This document shows, one piece after another, positions 41,356-49,036 of a stretch of 64,000 bases of DNA. This stretch comes from Microbacterium sp. SY138 (GTDB taxonomy: Bacteria > Actinomycetota > Actinomycetes > Actinomycetales > Microbacteriaceae), in the NCBI RefSeq assembly GCF_039729145.1, contig NZ_CP155793.1:3855072-3919071 (forward strand). The letters are read 5' to 3'. Each line of letters opens with the position of its first letter. The stretch's first letter is position 1. The notes under the pieces are model-generated. The model was not told where the DNA came from. It did no database searches and saw only the letters and a list, made by a program, of their open reading frames with translations. The translations under genes and the position numbers were made by a program.

Positions 41356-43122
41356 ATGGCCGACGAAGATTCCCCCTCCCCCGACGCCCCCCGCGATGCC
41401 TCCCGCCGAGGCTTCTTCAAGGTGGGCGGCGCCGCCCTCGCCGGCGCGGTGGTCGGCGGTGTCGGCGGCGCGGCCATCGGAGCCTCCATCGCCGGTAACG
41501 GTCGCGACGGTTTCGCGGCGGATCCCGATCCGTTCGCCGCCCTCACGCCGCGCAGCGAACCCGGTTTCGATCACCTCGTCGTCGTGATGGGCGAGAACCG
41601 CTCCTTCGACAACCTGCTCGGGTACCTGTACTCGAAGGAGAACCTCCCGGCGGGCGAGACGTTCGAGGGTCTGGAATTCGGCTCCTACAGCAACACCGCC
41701 TCCGACGGCACGGTCGTCGACGCGCACGTGTACGAGGGCGACACCGACCGGATCATGAGTCTTCCCGACCCGGACCCGGGCGAGGAGTACCCGCACGTCA
41801 ACACGCAGATCTTCGGCACGGTCGATCCTCCGACGAACGCCGACCTCTTCGTCGACGAGATGACCGCGCCCTTCAACGCCCCGACGCGCGGCGAGAAGGC
41901 CACGATGTCGGGTTTCCTCGAGGACTACATCATCAACTTCCGACGCCTGCGCAAGGGTGTGGATCCCCGGCCCGACGAAGCCGCGCACATCATGGGCTCG
42001 TTCTCTCCCGAGATGCTGCCGGTGCTGTCGACGCTCGCCTCGGAATTCGCGGTGTTCGACCACTGGTACGCCGGAGTGCCCTCGCAGACCTTCTGCAACC
42101 GTTCGTTCTTCCATGCCTCCACGTCTCACGGTTTCGTGACCAACCAGGCCGGAGGCGGCTACCGGAAGTGGTTGGATGCGCCGGCAGCGCCCACGGTGTT
42201 CAACCGGCTCGAAGACAAGAAGGTGAGCTGGAAGATCTACATCGACAAGCTCCAGCTCGTCTCGTTTACCGGCATGCTGCATGCGGCGGTGCTGGAGAAG
42301 TACTGGCGCACCGATCATTTCGGAACGATGGAGGACTTCTACGCCGAGGCGAAGGACGGCACGCTCCCCGCATACGCCTTCATCGAGCCGCGGATGGTTT
42401 ACGACCACAACGACTTCCACCCTCCTTTCGGTTCCCCCCGCGAGAGCGAGGTCGACGGTGAGGCCGTGTTCGACAGTGCGATCTCTGACGTGCGTGCCGG
42501 AGACCGCCTCATCCACGACATCTACGAGGCGGTGCGCACGAGCGCTTCCCAGAAGGGCTCCAACGCCGTCAACACCCTGCTGCTCATCACCTTCGACGAG
42601 CACGGCGGGTGCTACGACCACGTGCCGCCGCCCGCCGTGACGAAGCCGACGCCCGAGACCGGCCCGGGTGAGATGGGCTTCACCTTCGATCGGCTCGGGT
42701 GCCGGGTGCCGGCCATCGCCGTCTCGGCCTATACCAAGCGCGGCAGCATCATCCATGACGAGATGCATCACGGATCCGTGACCGCGACCCTCTCTCGCCT
42801 GCACGGCCTGACGCCCCTCAACGACCGGGATGAGTCGGCGAACACGCTCCTGAACGTCGTCAACCTCGACAAGCCGCGGCATCCGTCCGACTGGCCGGTG
42901 ACCACCCCGGCCTACACGCCGCCCAACCCGGAGGACACGGCACCACAGCCCGGAGAGAAGGATCAGCTGAAGCCTCTCACGCCGCCCGCACGCGGTCTGC
43001 TCGGCCTACTCCTCGCGCGATACGGCAAGCCCGGTGAGCAGGAGCCGGAGACCTTCGCCGACGCGTACAAGCTGCTGCACGAGCACGGCGAGGAGCTGTT
43101 CGGTCCGCCGAGCGGCAGTTGA
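41356..43122 (+). CDS. Tat-exported phospholipase C/acid phosphatase superfamily protein
   Basis: A 588-residue secreted enzyme. The Tat signal has twin arginines at 17-18 in 'SRRGFFKVGG', followed by a Gly/Ala-rich hydrophobic stretch. The catalytic domain opens with 'FDHLVVVMGENRSFDNLLGY' (Glu80-Asn81 as metal ligands) and shows 'TFDEHGGCYDHVPPP' around residue 414 as the second metal-site motif; this is the bacterial phospholipase C/AcpA fold. It cleaves phosphoester bonds of phospholipids or other organic phosphates outside the cell. A domain boundary near residue 500 leads to a Pro-rich tail. No PHO box was seen in its very short upstream gap. Confidence 0.93.
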   Translation: MADEDSPSPDAPRDASRRGFFKVGGAALAGAVVGGVGGAAIGASIAGNGRDGFAADPDPFAALTPRSEPGFDHLVVVMGENRSFDNLLGYLYSKENLPAGETFEGLEFGSYSNTASDGTVVDAHVYEGDTDRIMSLPDPDPGEEYPHVNTQIFGTVDPPTNADLFVDEMTAPFNAPTRGEKATMSGFLEDYIINFRRLRKGVDPRPDEAAHIMGSFSPEMLPVLSTLASEFAVFDHWYAGVPSQTFCNRSFFHASTSHGFVTNQAGGGYRKWLDAPAAPTVFNRLEDKKVSWKIYIDKLQLVSFTGMLHAAVLEKYWRTDHFGTMEDFYAEAKDGTLPAYAFIEPRMVYDHNDFHPPFGSPRESEVDGEAVFDSAISDVRAGDRLIHDIYEAVRTSASQKGSNAVNTLLLITFDEHGGCYDHVPPPAVTKPTPETGPGEMGFTFDRLGCRVPAIAVSAYTKRGSIIHDEMHHGSVTATLSRLHGLTPLNDRDESANTLLNVVNLDKPRHPSDWPVTTPAYTPPNPEDTAPQPGEKDQLKPLTPPARGLLGLLLARYGKPGEQEPETFADAYKLLHEHGEELFGPPSGS

Positions 43123-43143
43123 CCGCGACTTGCGGCCACCGGG

Positions 43144-45087
43144 CTACTGCCGCCCTGAGCGCCGGCGGGAGACGATCAGGAGAGTCGCGCCGAGGATGAT
43201 CACGACCGCACCGCCCGCCGCCCAGGCGAACGTCTCGGGTCCGAGTCCGGTTGCAGGCAGTCGTCCGCTGCCGCTGCTGTTCCCGTTTCCGGTCGAAGGA
43301 CCGGGCGACGGCGATGGTGGGCCGACGACCGCCGCGAGAGTGAAGTCCTGCCCCTCGATGGACTCGCCGGCAGCGGAGATCACGACGGTGCGGGTCGCCG
43401 CGCCGACCACACTGCTGCCGTTCGGCGTGCGCACGCTCAGCTCGTAGGTTCCAGGAGCGAGGCTGCCGAGACCGTAGGTGCCGTCGGCGCCAGTCGTGTA
43501 CTGCTGGGGACCCCCGGGTCCATTCACGTCGATCACCACACCCCCGATGGGAGTGCCGCCGTCGGTGCGCACCGTGCCGTCGATGGCCCCCAACCGCGCC
43601 AGGTCGAAGTCCACACCCGTGACGTCCGTTCCCGCGACTGGTGCGGTGCGGCTGACAGGAGATGTGGCGATATACCCCTCGGGCGTCGTCATCGTCACCG
43701 TGTAGCTGCCGGCGGGCAGGCGCGGGAACGCATATCCGCCGTCCGCTCCGGTCACGGCCGTGAGCGTGTCCCCACCCTGCAGCACAGCGGTGACCGTGAC
43801 GCCGGGCACCCCGCTTCCATTCCACCGTACGGCGCCGCTCAGACTCGGATCCGCCTTGATGACGAAGTCGGCGAGGGTGATCAGATCCTCGTTGTCTGCG
43901 GGAACCACGAACCCCGGCGGGGCGCTGACGACGGTGTATCCGGTCGGACGGGCGATGCTCGCTTCCTGCGGCCCGTCCAGGACCATGTCGAACAGATACC
44001 GTCCATCAGCGTCGGTCATCATGGTCTGTCCGCCGATCGTGACCGCGATACCCGCCATCGGGTTGCCGTCCACGTCGACAACCAGACCGGTGACGGGCGA
44101 GGGGATGATGTCTCGCACCGTGAAGTCGACCCCCTCGGCGTTGCCGCCGCTGAGGTTGACCGGGGTCGTGGTCTGTCCGACCGCGATCTTGTCCTCGGGT
44201 GGCGTCACGCTCACGCGGTATCCGTCGGTGGCGATGAAACCGGGGAACGAATAGGTGCCGTCCGATGCAGTGGTCGTCCTGTCGACGATCGAGCCGTTGC
44301 CGTCTGTCAGCGTCAGGGCGACACCACCCAGAGGACCGGTGACCGCGTCTGTGACGGTGCCTCGGATGTCGTTCGCTGCCGAGACGAACCAGGTCTGGTA
44401 GACGGGAAGACCGGCCCGGCGGGTGAAGATGAAGCTGAGAGAGCGGATGGGGGTCGAGGGCTCGAACCAGGCCGCGGAGCCGTTGGTGTCGGCGGCCGCG
44501 GGGTTTCCGGTCAGGGTGAGGGTCGTGGCATCCCATGCCGGGACGTCGTCCGCCGCACCGTTGCACGCCGGCTTTCCGGCGACACCCGGGGCGCAGTAGT
44601 TGAAGCGGTCTCGGAGGCCGAGCTCGGCGGCACTCAGCACGTGCCCGTCGGGCGCGACGGCGTGGATGCGCACGCTGTCGGAGTCGATGTCGCCGAGCGC
44701 GAAGGCCCATCCCGAGGTCGGAGTGGGTGCGGCGAATGAGTAGGTCGTCGTCGAGGGACTCATCGCGTTGTCGGCTTTGGGCCGCAGATTCAGGTACGGC
44801 TGGTCCCTGCTCGATCCGTACTTCGCCCCGATGGGTGTGCCCTCGGACAGCCAGATCGACGTCCCGGAGATGACCCCGACCTGCCCGGCGCGAGAGTCGC
44901 TGGTCATGGTGGCGGTGAGCGCAGGATCGGGCGCCACCTGCACCGTCGTCGTGTAGGCACCGCTCGTGCCGGCGAGCGGGCCCCACGTAGCCCACGACGT
45001 CACCGCCGCCGCGGCAGGAAGGGCGCCGACGAGCACGGCGATGAGGACGATCGATCCGGCGATGATCCCGTTGCGGCGAAAACGCAT
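43144..45087 (-). CDS. LPXTG-anchored surface protein with SpaA/Cna-B-like repeats
   Basis: A 647-residue exported protein. A basic N-terminus and hydrophobic segment ending ALPAAAA form the signal peptide. An N-terminal adhesin-like beta domain (to about residue 255) is followed by four carboxypeptidase-regulatory/SpaA-type repeats, each opening like 'IRGTVTDAVTGPLGGVALTL' or 'GAIDGTVRTDGGTPIGGVVI' and closing with 'DGTYSF' or 'DGTYGL'. A Ser/Gly/Pro linker leads to the LPATG sorting motif, a membrane helix and the tail RRRSGRQ. The start at 45085-45087 is supported by the signal peptide; the open frame continues upstream over other genes without meaning. Probably a sortase-linked adhesin or pilin-like surface protein. 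Confidence 0.9.
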   Translation of the reverse strand: MRFRRNGIIAGSIVLIAVLVGALPAAAAVTSWATWGPLAGTSGAYTTTVQVAPDPALTATMTSDSRAGQVGVISGTSIWLSEGTPIGAKYGSSRDQPYLNLRPKADNAMSPSTTTYSFAAPTPTSGWAFALGDIDSDSVRIHAVAPDGHVLSAAELGLRDRFNYCAPGVAGKPACNGAADDVPAWDATTLTLTGNPAAADTNGSAAWFEPSTPIRSLSFIFTRRAGLPVYQTWFVSAANDIRGTVTDAVTGPLGGVALTLTDGNGSIVDRTTTASDGTYSFPGFIATDGYRVSVTPPEDKIAVGQTTTPVNLSGGNAEGVDFTVRDIIPSPVTGLVVDVDGNPMAGIAVTIGGQTMMTDADGRYLFDMVLDGPQEASIARPTGYTVVSAPPGFVVPADNEDLITLADFVIKADPSLSGAVRWNGSGVPGVTVTAVLQGGDTLTAVTGADGGYAFPRLPAGSYTVTMTTPEGYIATSPVSRTAPVAGTDVTGVDFDLARLGAIDGTVRTDGGTPIGGVVIDVNGPGGPQQYTTGADGTYGLGSLAPGTYELSVRTPNGSSVVGAATRTVVISAAGESIEGQDFTLAAVVGPPSPSPGPSTGNGNSSGSGRLPATGLGPETFAWAAGGAVVIILGATLLIVSRRRSGRQ

Positions 45088-45137
45088 GGCGTCAGCGTAC
45101 TGATATACCGGATCGCTGAGAAGTGGATTCCTCCCGA

Positions 45138-45560
45138 CTACACGTCGGCGATGAGCCTCTTGCCCAGGTCGACCGTGTCGTCGATCTCGTAGCCGAGGCG
45201 TCGGTAGAACTCGACGACCTGGGCGTTCCCCGTCCGCACCTGCAGGTTCACCTTGGGGCAGCCCAGATCGCGCAGACCGGCCTCGACGTGGGCGACGAGT
45301 GCCCTGCCCACCCCGAGCCCTCGTGCATCGAGATTCGTGGCGAGATAGTTCATCCACCCGCGATGTCCGTCGTAGCCGGCCATGACCGAACCGAGGATCC
45401 GCCCTGTCTCGTCCTCCGCCACCACGAAGAGATGCGGCTGCACTGTCGCCTTGCGGGCGATGTCCTGAAGCGGGTCGTTCCACGGTCTCGTGAGACCTGC
45501 GGTCTCCCACAGGGCCACGACGGCATCGGTGTCTTCGGGCTGGAACGGTCGGATGCGCAC
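45138..45560 (-). CDS. GNAT family acetyltransferase, YpeA-like
   Basis: A 140-residue acetyltransferase with 'MRIRPFQPEDTDAVVALWET', 'GWMNYLATNLDARGLGVGRA' carrying the acetyl-CoA-binding R-G-L-G-V-G-R-A loop, and 'VNLQVRTGNAQVVEFYRRLG' at the C-terminal helix. This closely fits the YpeA subfamily, which is named from E. coli but of unknown substrate. Located between the surface protein and a reductase-like gene on the same strand; no obvious operon role. Confidence 0.9.
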   Translation of the reverse strand: MRIRPFQPEDTDAVVALWETAGLTRPWNDPLQDIARKATVQPHLFVVAEDETGRILGSVMAGYDGHRGWMNYLATNLDARGLGVGRALVAHVEAGLRDLGCPKVNLQVRTGNAQVVEFYRRLGYEIDDTVDLGKRLIADV

Positions 45561-45596
45561 CGGTCCAGCTTTCCAGATCGACCCCGCCTGCCCGGG

Positions 45597-46247
45597 TCAG
45601 CCCTCGCGGGAGAACGTGATGTGCGTGACACCGGACTCGGCGACCTCCGAGGTCACGCGGTAGCCCGACTCGAACCCGCGCAGGTCGTCCCACAGGCGGA
45701 TCCCGCTGCCGATCAGGATCGGCGTGATCCCCACATGCAGGTCGTCGACGAGTCCGGCGCGAAGGTACTCGCGCACGGTCGTCGCCCCGCCTCCGACGCG
45801 CACGTCGCGTCCATCCGCAGCGGCGACCGCCTTCCGGAGCGCCTCCTCGGGCTCGGCAGACAGGAAGTGGAAGCTCGTGCCGTTGGCGAACTCGATCGAC
45901 GGACGCGGGGTGTGCGTGAGCACGAACACCGGAGCCTGGAACGGCGGCTCCTCTCCCCACCATCCGCGCCAGTCGGGGTCGTCCTGGTTCGCGTGGAGCC
46001 CGAACATCCCGGCCCCCATGATCTCGGCGCCGATGTTCTCGAAGTAGTGCGAGGCGTACTTCTCGTCCACGCCGGTGGTGCCCGCCCCGCTGGTGTCATG
46101 GAAGACGCGTTCGTGGAACGTGCGGGTTGCCGTATATGCCGCCGTCAACCGCCCCCAGTCCTCGCCGAACGGGTTCTCGGGAGTCTGATCCGTCGTCGTG
46201 GCGAAGCCGTCGAGCGAGATGTTGAGATCGACGCGAACACGGGTCAT
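45597..46247 (-). CDS. Dihydrofolate reductase family protein (RibD C-terminal-like)
   Basis: A 216-residue protein with 'MTRVRVDLNISLDGFATTTD', 'MGAGMFGLHANQDDPDWRGW' and the nucleotide-binding 'DVRVGGGATTVREYLRAGLV', then 'ILIGSGIRLW'. It belongs to the same broad family as the protein at 27158-27727 but to a different subgroup, slightly longer. NADPH-dependent reductase activity on an unknown pterin- or lactone-like substrate is the family expectation. The start was taken at the conserved 'MTRVRVDLN', which follows TCCGGAGGCAGTC. Confidence 0.9.
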   Translation of the reverse strand: MTRVRVDLNISLDGFATTTDQTPENPFGEDWGRLTAAYTATRTFHERVFHDTSGAGTTGVDEKYASHYFENIGAEIMGAGMFGLHANQDDPDWRGWWGEEPPFQAPVFVLTHTPRPSIEFANGTSFHFLSAEPEEALRKAVAAADGRDVRVGGGATTVREYLRAGLVDDLHVGITPILIGSGIRLWDDLRGFESGYRVTSEVAESGVTHITFSREG

Positions 46248-46268
46248 GACTGCCTCCGGAACTGCACG

Positions 46269-46302
46269 GGGTGACGACGCGTCCATCGACGCGCCGTCAC
46301 CC
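46269..46302 (-). terminator. Hairpin downstream of the LLM oxidoreductase gene
   Basis: GGGTGACG (46269-46276) pairs with CGTCACCC (46295-46302), with further inner pairing ACGCGTC/GACGCG around CATC. It lies 45 bp past the stop of the minus-strand oxidoreductase gene and before the reductase-like gene. Confidence 0.6.
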
Positions 46303-46346
46303 AGCGTCAGCGTTCAGCGACGCCTTGTCAAGGACGAGGGTCTTGA

Positions 46347-47402
46347 TCAGATGGCGTCGCCCTGAACGGGCCCTTCCGTGTTCGGCTTCCATCCGAGTGC
46401 GGGTGCCACATGTTTCGCGAACGACTCCAGCACATGCAGGTTGTACTCCGGTCCGAGCTGGTTCGGGATCGTCAGCATCAGGGTGTCAGCGGCCATCACC
46501 GCCTCGTCCTGCTTCAGCTGTTCGATCAGCACGTCGGGCTCCGCCGCATAGGTCTTGCCGAACGTGGAACGGAAGCCGTCGATGATGCCGATCTGGTCGG
46601 CGTTCTCCTCGCTGCGAAGGCCGAAGTAGGCCCGGTCCATATCGGACACCAGCGGGAACACGCTGCGACTGACCGAGACGCGCGGTGTGCCGGTGTGACC
46701 GGCCTCCTTGTACGCCGAGCGGAAGAGGTCGATCTGCTCACGCTGCAACTCGTGGAACGGCTGCCCTGTGGCCTCGGTGACGAGCGTCGAGCTCATCATG
46801 TTCAGGCCCTTGCGACCCGTCTCGATCGCGGTGGGACGCGAGCCCGATCCCCACCAGACGTGATCGCGAAGCGTCGGCGACTGCGGCTCGATCGCGAGGT
46901 AGCGTCCGGCGCCCACCATGCGGGGATCACCGGGGGCGATTCCCTCGCCGTCGATCGCGCGCAGGAACAGGTCGAACTTCTCCCGGGCGATGACGCTCCC
47001 GCGCTCGGTGTCCTCCTCATCGACGTAGCCGAAGGTCTCATAGCCGCGCAGAGCCGTCTCGGGTGAACCGCGGCTCACCCCGAGCGCGATGCGTCCGTCG
47101 GAGATCAGATCCAGCGCGGCCGCTTCTTCCGCGAACTGGAACGGGTTCTCGTAGCGCATGTCGATCACCCCGGTGCCGACCTCGATGCGCTTCGTGCGCG
47201 CCGCCATGGCCGTCAACAGGGGCATCGGCGAAGCCGCCTGACGCGCCCAATGGTGCACACGAACGTATGCGCCGTTCACACCGATCTCGTCTGCGCCCTC
47301 GGCGATCGCGATGGTCTGCTTCAGCATGTCCCCCGCGGTGCGGGTCACTGAGCCGGGCACATCCGCATAGTGCCCGAAGGAGAGGAATCCGAAAGCCTTC
47401 AT
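46347..47402 (-). CDS. LLM-class flavin-dependent oxidoreductase
   Basis: A 351-residue luciferase-like monooxygenase. The N-terminus 'MKAFGFLSFGHYADVPG' and 'ADEIGVNGAYVRVHHWARQA', then 'KRIEVGTGVIDMRYENPFQF' and 'LDLISDGRIALGVSRGSPET' are the standard TIM-barrel features of the FMN- or F420-dependent LLM family. A reduced flavin cofactor oxidises an unknown small substrate. It stands as a single gene between the methyltransferase and the reductase-like gene. Confidence 0.92.
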   Translation of the reverse strand: MKAFGFLSFGHYADVPGSVTRTAGDMLKQTIAIAEGADEIGVNGAYVRVHHWARQAASPMPLLTAMAARTKRIEVGTGVIDMRYENPFQFAEEAAALDLISDGRIALGVSRGSPETALRGYETFGYVDEEDTERGSVIAREKFDLFLRAIDGEGIAPGDPRMVGAGRYLAIEPQSPTLRDHVWWGSGSRPTAIETGRKGLNMMSSTLVTEATGQPFHELQREQIDLFRSAYKEAGHTGTPRVSVSRSVFPLVSDMDRAYFGLRSEENADQIGIIDGFRSTFGKTYAAEPDVLIEQLKQDEAVMAADTLMLTIPNQLGPEYNLHVLESFAKHVAPALGWKPNTEGPVQGDAI

Positions 47403-47430
47403 GATCTATTCCAACGCATGGAAACGCCGT

Positions 47431-48939
47431 CTATTCCCCCGGTACCAGGATGCCGTCGAGCACGAGTGACCGGATGCGTGGCTCGATCTCGGCCCACAGA
47501 TCCGGGAGCGGAACCTCGAAGAGGTCGGCCAGCGCCGAGACGATCTGCACCACGGTGAGCTCGCCGTCGCACGCGCCCACGAACCCGGCGAGCGCGGGAT
47601 CCACGTTCACCGTCCGGGCGAAGCCGCCGCCCTGTCGCAGCTCGATGACGCTCGGGTCGTCGTTGCCCGGAAGCAGGTGCCGGGCCTCGGTGACATCGGG
47701 TGCCGTCACCAGCGTTGCAGGAAGCCCGTCGGCGAGGGCGTCGTGCGCGGCCAGCCCGGTACCGAGAGCGGCACCGACGTTGGAGACCGGCTGGGCGATG
47801 CGCTCCGTACGGCGAAGCGGAGGCGTCGAGCCTCGCCGCATCAGTACGTAGCCGAATCCGACCGACGTCACCCCTCGCGCGGCGAAGTCGTCAAGCCAGG
47901 CGGTCAGCAACGGGGTGAATGCAGGGTCGCGGGGTGTGGTGCCGCCGTCACGGATCCACAACTCCGCGTAGCCGAGCGGCGACAGCTCCTCGCGTTCGAT
48001 CACCCAGAGGTCGATGTCGCTCGGCACCCACGCGTCGAGACGTGCGAGGCCCGTGATCCCGGCCCGCGACTCCCAATTGCCGAGCAGCTGGGCGATGCCG
48101 TGCTGCGTCAGATACGCGGGTGCGCTCCGCACGAACTGCTCGACGAGCGCGTCTCCCTCCAGTCCGCCGTCGCGGTATTCGTACGCCGGGACGCCGTCCA
48201 TCCGGGGGGTGATGACGAACGGCGGGTTGGAGACGATCAGGTCGAAGGCCTCGCCCGCGACGGGCTCGAACATGCTGCCGTGTCGGAACTCGATGTTGGC
48301 CACGCCGTTGAGGCGGGCGTTGAGTTCCGCGAAGGCCAGGGCGCGCTCCGAGATGTCGGTCGCGATCACGGTGCCGGCCCGACGGGCGACGAGGAGCGCC
48401 TGGATCCCGCACCCGGTCCCCAGATCGAGCGCGCGATCGACCTGGATGGGAACGATCGTCTCGGCGAGAGTGCGCGACGCCCCGCCGACCCCGAGCACGT
48501 GGTCGAGAGGAAGAGGGCCGTCGAGCGCGACCTCATCGAGGTCGCTGGCGATCCACCACTCCCCGACGCCGTCGGCGTCTACGAACGACTGTGGACGCAG
48601 CAGGACGGTCGGGGTCACGGTATCGGCATCGGCTTTCGCGAGTGCGAGCGCCACGAGCCCGTCCACGCCGAGCTGCGGCAATGCGGCGGCGACCGCCACC
48701 CGCGGCTGCGGCATGCCGAGCACCAGGAGGCGTCCCAGGGTCGCCAGCACGCCCCCGTCACCGGCGATCGCGCGCAGGATAGGCTCTCTCATCCCGCGGG
48801 CGAGGGCATCGTCGGCCTCCTCGCCCCACAGTCGGCGAAGGGGCGCGGAACGCAGGTCGGCGGCGTCGAGATCAGAAGCGAGTGCGGCGACGAGAAGCGG
48901 GTCGGTGTGGGGTGCGGGGGTGTCGGACACGGCCGTCAC
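47431..48939 (-). CDS. SAM-dependent methyltransferase (HemK-like, N-terminal DUF7059-type region)
   Basis: A 502-residue protein. About 150 helical residues precede a Rossmann methyltransferase domain with SAM site 'ALDLGTGCGIQALLVARRAG' and the catalytic motif 'FDLIVSNPPFVIT' (NPPF, as in HemK/PrmC-type N-methyltransferases of Gln or adenine). A further 200-residue C-terminal region ends with a winged-helix-like 'GELTVVQIVSALADLFEVPL'. The layout matches actinobacterial proteins annotated as class I methyltransferases with DUF7059. The target (protein glutamine, rRNA or DNA adenine) is not known. Confidence 0.88.
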   Translation of the reverse strand: MTAVSDTPAPHTDPLLVAALASDLDAADLRSAPLRRLWGEEADDALARGMREPILRAIAGDGGVLATLGRLLVLGMPQPRVAVAAALPQLGVDGLVALALAKADADTVTPTVLLRPQSFVDADGVGEWWIASDLDEVALDGPLPLDHVLGVGGASRTLAETIVPIQVDRALDLGTGCGIQALLVARRAGTVIATDISERALAFAELNARLNGVANIEFRHGSMFEPVAGEAFDLIVSNPPFVITPRMDGVPAYEYRDGGLEGDALVEQFVRSAPAYLTQHGIAQLLGNWESRAGITGLARLDAWVPSDIDLWVIEREELSPLGYAELWIRDGGTTPRDPAFTPLLTAWLDDFAARGVTSVGFGYVLMRRGSTPPLRRTERIAQPVSNVGAALGTGLAAHDALADGLPATLVTAPDVTEARHLLPGNDDPSVIELRQGGGFARTVNVDPALAGFVGACDGELTVVQIVSALADLFEVPLPDLWAEIEPRIRSLVLDGILVPGE

Positions 48940-49036
48940 TCTACGCGTCTTCAGGGTTCTCCTTCCCCAGGCCTCCTAGAATCAGGGGGTCAGTACTCAC
49001 GATCAGCCCTTTTCCGGGCGTTCGAGGAAGACCTTC

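Noticed and set aside
45088..45963. N-terminal extension of the surface protein frame to 939 residues
   Set aside because: The extension lies over the antisense of two real genes and would bury the signal peptide. The ATG at 45085-45087 gives a proper signal peptide.
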